From positions 434,001 to 498,000 of the forward strand of contig NZ_CP043761.1 in NCBI RefSeq assembly GCF_008386395.1: a stretch of 64,000 nt of DNA, in the 5' to 3' direction. This stretch comes from Paenibacillus sp. 37. GTDB lineage: Bacteria > Bacillota > Bacilli > Paenibacillales > Paenibacillaceae. The notes under the pieces are model-generated. The model saw only the letters and a list, made by a program, of their open reading frames with translations. It had not been told where the DNA came from and searched no databases. A program made the translations under genes and the position numbers. Positions 60,503 to 64,000 of the stretch are shown piece after piece. Positions within the stretch are counted from its first letter, which is position 1. The number at the start of each line of letters is the position of its first letter.

Positions 60503-61534
60503 ATGAAAAGAGGTTTATCGTTCGTCTTATCGATCATCATGTTGGCTATTTTGTTGGCAGCTTGTGGGAATTCGGCTTCCAAAGACGAACAATCCGCCCA
60601 AGGCAGTGATTCGGAGAAATCTCTTCGGATGGCCCTCGTACTTCCCGAAAAAATAGGGGTTAACCCTTTCTTTGTACAGATGGATGAAGGCTTCAAAAAA
60701 GCAGGCGAAGAATTCAAAGTAGACACCAAGACGATTGAATCGACAGACCCGGCAGCATTTGAACAAAATCTGCGTGCTGCGGTTGCCGAGAATTATGATC
60801 TGATTATTACAGCAACTTTCCAGGCAGAGGATGCATTGAAGAAAGTCGCTGCAGAAAACCCGGACAAGTCCTTTGCAATTGTAGATACAACCGTGGATCT
60901 GCCTAACGTACGTAGCGTTGGTTTCCGTGAATATGAAGGGGCGTACCTGCTCGGTGCAGCTGCTGGATTGTCCACCAAAACAGACAAAGTCGGCATGATC
61001 GCAGCAATGGACGTACCACTGATCAAGAAATATACAGAAGGTTTCAAAGCGGGATTGGAATCCGTGAATCCGGATGCTGAATTCCTTGTGAATTATGTAG
61101 GTGGATTTAATGACCCGGCCAAAGCAAAAGAATTGGCACTCGTACAATTTGGCAAAGGCGCTGACTTCATCGCTGGCGCATCCGCTGTAGGTGATCTGGG
61201 TGTGTTCGAAGCAGCGAAAGAAAAAGGCTTCTATACTTCAGGTCAGGATACGGACCGTACGGTTGAAGACCCGGAACATATCGTATTGTCTCAATTGAAA
61301 TCAACCGATACGGTTGCTTATGAGACCGTGAAAGATTTTGTAGAAGGCAATTTCAAAGCAGGTGCAGTGAACTACGGCTTGAAAGAAGACGGTGTGGGCC
61401 TGACTTACGTTACACGTGATAGCGAATCTCCGCTGAATGCTTTTGTTGGACAAGAAGTGATCGACAAAGTGAAAGCAATCAAGGATGATATCGTATCCGG
61501 CAAAATCGTAGTCAAAGATCCATTGCAACAATAG
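60503..61534 (+). CDS. nupN: BMP-family nucleoside-binding lipoprotein, NupN-like
   Basis: The ATG at 60503 has AAAAGGGG upstream (343 residues); the TTG at 60482 lies before it. A lipoprotein signal (LSIIMLAILLAAC, Cys21) precedes a BmpA/Med-type binding domain: DLIITATFQAEDALKKVAAE, VGFREYEGAYLLGAAAGLS and ADFIAGASAVGDLGVFEAAK. These proteins bind purine or pyrimidine nucleosides. The genes for an ATPase with two ABC domains and a permease follow, as in nupNOPQ (yufNOPQ) of B. subtilis. A hairpin separates it from the ATPase gene. Confidence 0.9.
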   Translation: MKRGLSFVLSIIMLAILLAACGNSASKDEQSAQGSDSEKSLRMALVLPEKIGVNPFFVQMDEGFKKAGEEFKVDTKTIESTDPAAFEQNLRAAVAENYDLIITATFQAEDALKKVAAENPDKSFAIVDTTVDLPNVRSVGFREYEGAYLLGAAAGLSTKTDKVGMIAAMDVPLIKKYTEGFKAGLESVNPDAEFLVNYVGGFNDPAKAKELALVQFGKGADFIAGASAVGDLGVFEAAKEKGFYTSGQDTDRTVEDPEHIVLSQLKSTDTVAYETVKDFVEGNFKAGAVNYGLKEDGVGLTYVTRDSESPLNAFVGQEVIDKVKAIKDDIVSGKIVVKDPLQQ

Positions 61535-61576
61535 TTTTGAATGTTCTTTTCAATGAATGAGTAATGGAAATGATCA

Positions 61577-61605
61577 GCCGGCTGCCCGATCAGGCAGCCG
61601 GTTTT
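61577..61605 (+). terminator. Intercistronic hairpin between nupN and nupO
   Basis: GCCGGCTGCC-CGATCA-GGCAGCCGG followed by TTTTGCT. As a partial terminator it would let the binding protein be made in excess over the ATPase and permeases. Confidence 0.75.
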
Positions 61606-61648
61606 GCTGCTATTAAATGACCGAGACCGAGAGGAGCGAACGCGAGAT

Positions 61649-63148
61649 ATGCTGTTGGAGATGGAGCACATTACCAAGAAATACGGCGGCTTCACCGCTA
61701 ACCGTGACATCCGTTTTAATTTGCGTGAGGGAGAGATTCATGCCCTTGTAGGTGAGAACGGGGCAGGTAAAACAACCTTGATGCGTATGTTGTACGGCAT
61801 GGAACAGCCTACGTCAGGCTCAATCAAAGTCCGTGGACGCGAAGTGAGCTTCGCTACGCCGTCCCAGGCGATGGCAAGTGGCATCGGTATGGTGCACCAG
61901 CATTTCATGCTGTTCCCTTCCTTTACGGTGGCGGAGAACATCGTGATCGGACGCGAGCCAGCTAAGGCAGGTACATTTGACCGCAAAAAGGCAGCGGCCC
62001 AGGTGAACGAGCTTGGCAGACAATATGGTATGCCGGTGGACCCGTGGAAAAAAGTATCCGAGTGCCCGCTTGGCATGCAGCAGCGTGTTGAAATTCTCAA
62101 GGTGCTGCATCAGGGTGCAGACATCATTATCTTGGATGAACCTTCGGCGGTACTGACACCGCTGGAAGTAAAGGAACTGCTGGCGAACATGAAATCACTC
62201 GCCAAGCTGGGCAAAACCTTTGTACTAATTACCCACAAGCTGCAAGAAGTCATGGATGTAGCCGACCGGATCACGGTGCTTCGAGATGGTCAGGTGACTG
62301 GAACACTGGAAGCCAAGGATACACATGTGGAGGAATTATCTCGTCTAATGGTTGGTCGTGAACTTGTGCGTATGGACAAGCAGCCATCGGTTCCAGCAGA
62401 AGCCGTTCTTCAGGTGGAGGGGGTTAATCTGTCTGGAGCAAAGGATCGTTCAGCGCTCAAGGATATCCACATGGAAGTTCGAAAAGGCGAGGTTGTTGGT
62501 ATAGCAGGCATCTCGGGTAACGGCCAGTCGGAACTAATTCAGGTCATTGCAGGACTGCGTAAGGCAGACAGTGGTCGCGTTGTACTCTCCGGGCAGGATA
62601 CAACCAATTGGCCTGTACGGCGCATTCGGGAGCATGGACTTGCTCATATTCCGGAAGATCGTTACATGTGGGGAGCAGCCAAGGATGCGAGTGTTCGCGA
62701 GAACGGACTGATGGGCCATCATCATCGCTTGCAGTCACGTGGCATTATCAAAGCGAAAGCAGCAAGAACGATGGTAGAGAGCTGGATCAAACAGTTCAGC
62801 ATCAAGACGGGATCTGCGGAGACCAAGGCGCAGTTTCTGTCCGGAGGTAATTTGCAGAAGCTGATTGCCGCTCGTGAATTTGCACAGGATACACCGTTTC
62901 TGATTGCAGCCGAACCAACCCGTGGTGTGGATATCGGAGCGATGGAGACGATTCATGCCGAATTGCTACGCAAACGTAGTGAAGGTGCGGGTATTCTGCT
63001 CATTTCATCGGAATTGTCTGAGATTTTGCAATTATCGGATCGCATTATTGTGATGTATGAAGGTGAAATTGCCGGGGAACTGAGAGCAGAGGAAGCAACT
63101 GAGGAACAGATCAGCTTGTTAATGGCAGGAGGGAAAGAGCGGATATGA
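61649..63148 (+). CDS. nupO: Nucleoside ABC transporter ATPase with two ABC domains, NupO-like
   Basis: The start is the ATG at 61649; the open frame from 61604 begins in the hairpin. It has 499 residues and two tandem ABC domains. The first has Walker A GENGAGKTT, a degenerate signature PLGMQQRVEIL and Walker B IILDEPSAVL. The second has a degenerate Walker A region (GIAGISGNGQSELIQVIAGL) and signature LSGGNLQKLI. This layout is that of RbsA/NupO-type ATPases. It overlaps the permease gene by 4 bp. Confidence 0.9.
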   Translation: MLLEMEHITKKYGGFTANRDIRFNLREGEIHALVGENGAGKTTLMRMLYGMEQPTSGSIKVRGREVSFATPSQAMASGIGMVHQHFMLFPSFTVAENIVIGREPAKAGTFDRKKAAAQVNELGRQYGMPVDPWKKVSECPLGMQQRVEILKVLHQGADIIILDEPSAVLTPLEVKELLANMKSLAKLGKTFVLITHKLQEVMDVADRITVLRDGQVTGTLEAKDTHVEELSRLMVGRELVRMDKQPSVPAEAVLQVEGVNLSGAKDRSALKDIHMEVRKGEVVGIAGISGNGQSELIQVIAGLRKADSGRVVLSGQDTTNWPVRRIREHGLAHIPEDRYMWGAAKDASVRENGLMGHHHRLQSRGIIKAKAARTMVESWIKQFSIKTGSAETKAQFLSGGNLQKLIAAREFAQDTPFLIAAEPTRGVDIGAMETIHAELLRKRSEGAGILLISSELSEILQLSDRIIVMYEGEIAGELRAEEATEEQISLLMAGGKERI

Positions 63149-64000
63149 ATCGGGTAAAAGAAACACTTCGCGGACTCGTACAGCCGCTGCTTGCCGTATT
63201 CATCGGTCTGATTGCAGGGGCTGTGGCGATTCTGATTGTTGGCGGTAATGTGGTGGATACGTATGCGGAGATGTGGAAAGGGGCCTTCGGCAACTTCTAC
63301 TTCTTCACCAATACACTGGCTCGTTCCACACCGATCATCTTGGCGGGACTTGGCGTAGCCTTGGCATTCCGTGCCGGATTTTTCAATATGGGAGCCGAAG
63401 GCCAGATGATTCTTGGCGGGCTCAGTGCCGCGCTCACGGCGCTCTATCTGCCAGGCCCGGGCTGGTTCGTGTGTACTGCTGCGATTGTAGCAGGTATTGT
63501 TGCCGGAGGAGTCTGGTCTCTGTTTGCAGGTTGGCTGGATGCTCGTTTCGGCATGAATCTGTTGATTACAACTTTACTACTTAACTATATTGCCATCTAT
63601 TTTGGCGGTTACATGGTCTCCTATCCATTCAAGGATCGGACTGGATCAGCAGCGATGGCTCAGACACCCATGATTGACCAAAGTATCTGGTTGCCGAAGT
63701 TGTTCCAGGGCATGGGACTGCATGCTGGCTTCATCATTGCCATTGTCGCGGCTATGCTGATCTACTGGTTCACTCACAAAACGGTGACGGGTTACGAGAT
63801 CCGCATGCTCGGCAGCAACCCGTCCTTTGCAACCTACGGTGGTGTTCGCCGCATTCGCATGATGATGCTGTCCATGGTCGTTAGTGGTGGACTTGCTGGA
63901 CTTGCAGGTGCGGGAGAAGTGCTGGGTACACAGTACCGTTTCCTTGATGGCTCGTTGTCATCGGCAAGTTATGCATGGAGCGGCATTATGGCCACGCTGC
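63145..64000 (+). CDS. nupP: Nucleoside ABC transporter permease, NupP-like (3' truncated by the window)
   Basis: ATG at 63145 overlapping the ATPase stop (ATGA), with GGAGGG upstream. At least 285 residues are visible and the frame is open at the end. It shows many transmembrane segments and the BPD_transp_2 family motif: LAGLGVALAFRAGFFNMGAE, GQMILGG, then TTLLLNYIAIYFGGYMV and GYEIRMLGSNPSFATYGGV. A second permease (NupQ-like) is expected just outside the window. Confidence 0.9.
   Translation, partial: MNRVKETLRGLVQPLLAVFIGLIAGAVAILIVGGNVVDTYAEMWKGAFGNFYFFTNTLARSTPIILAGLGVALAFRAGFFNMGAEGQMILGGLSAALTALYLPGPGWFVCTAAIVAGIVAGGVWSLFAGWLDARFGMNLLITTLLLNYIAIYFGGYMVSYPFKDRTGSAAMAQTPMIDQSIWLPKLFQGMGLHAGFIIAIVAAMLIYWFTHKTVTGYEIRMLGSNPSFATYGGVRRIRMMMLSMVVSGGLAGLAGAGEVLGTQYRFLDGSLSSASYAWSGIMATL

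Overview
The window looks like a piece of chromosome from a Paenibacillus-type, spore-forming, low-to-mid GC Firmicute. Supporting this are Gram-positive style ribosome binding sites (AGGAGG), a CdaS-type diadenylate cyclase, a Spo0E-like protein, a Bacillus-type Fnr with a C-terminal Cys cluster, a ywrCBA-like chromate locus, ycnJ/ycnI-like copper genes, a nupNOPQ-like transporter, a glnQHMP-like transporter, many YesM/YesN and AraC proteins, and an Alo-like peptide quorum-sensing pair. No rRNA, tRNA, CRISPR array, phage or transposase gene was seen. Family names are assigned by reading motifs; no database search was run.

Layout. 1-2.1 kb: 3' part of a large Big_2 (bacterial Ig-like) surface protein. 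2.2-3.9 kb: Lrp regulator plus paired short chromate transporters. 4.1-7.6 kb: oxygen/nitrate-type regulatory island (NreC-like response regulator, PAS kinase, GAF protein, Fnr with a consensus Fnr box). 7.7-9.3 kb: acetyltransferase, a dispersed repeat copy, and two small genes next to Fur-box sequences. 9.4-15.5 kb: exported OB-fold protein, cdaS, leucine dehydrogenase, chemoreceptor. 15.6-18.9 kb: Btr-like AraC activator, siderophore-binding lipoprotein with a Fur box, nitroreductase. 18.9-25 kb: LysR/old-yellow-enzyme pair, VOC protein, MFS/TetR pair, luciferase-like monooxygenase. 25.2-27.9 kb: AT-rich accessory segment with a peptide-responsive regulator, its overlapping propeptide gene, an unknown gene and a Spo0E-like gene. 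28.1-36.3 kb: YesMN-type two-component system with an ABC carbohydrate importer, a TIM-barrel protein and a FAD oxidoreductase. 36.3-40 kb: a repeat cluster and a glnQHMP-like operon with a GlnR/TnrA box. 40.4-43.8 kb: GH28 enzyme, AraC regulator with a cre site, DUF985 cupin. 43.9-48 kb: ECF sigma/anti-sigma, aldo/keto reductase, DUF445 protein. 48.2-50.3 kb: lipoprotein, lipase with a C-terminal helical secretion-like domain, and a WXG100 partner, a likely type VII secretion effector cassette. 50.5-55.2 kb: copper genes ycnI/ycnJ split by another repeat copy, then a two-component system. 55.5-60.2 kb: small helical protein, GGDEF/HD-GYP protein, 34-residue membrane peptide, DUF5317 protein, exported protein. 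60.5-64 kb: nupNOP-like nucleoside ABC transporter, truncated by the window end.

The most unusual items are: (1) a reverse-arranged T7SS lipase effector cassette; (2) an Alo-type receptor/propeptide pair whose receptor gene changes base composition halfway; (3) a roughly 230 bp dispersed element with long imperfect terminal inverted repeats in three copies, two of them between genes of apparent operons and one apparently nested in a diverged relative; (4) TAACGAAYC motifs spaced exactly 50 bp apart in direct and inverted pairs; and (5) Fur boxes in front of two uncharacterised small genes.
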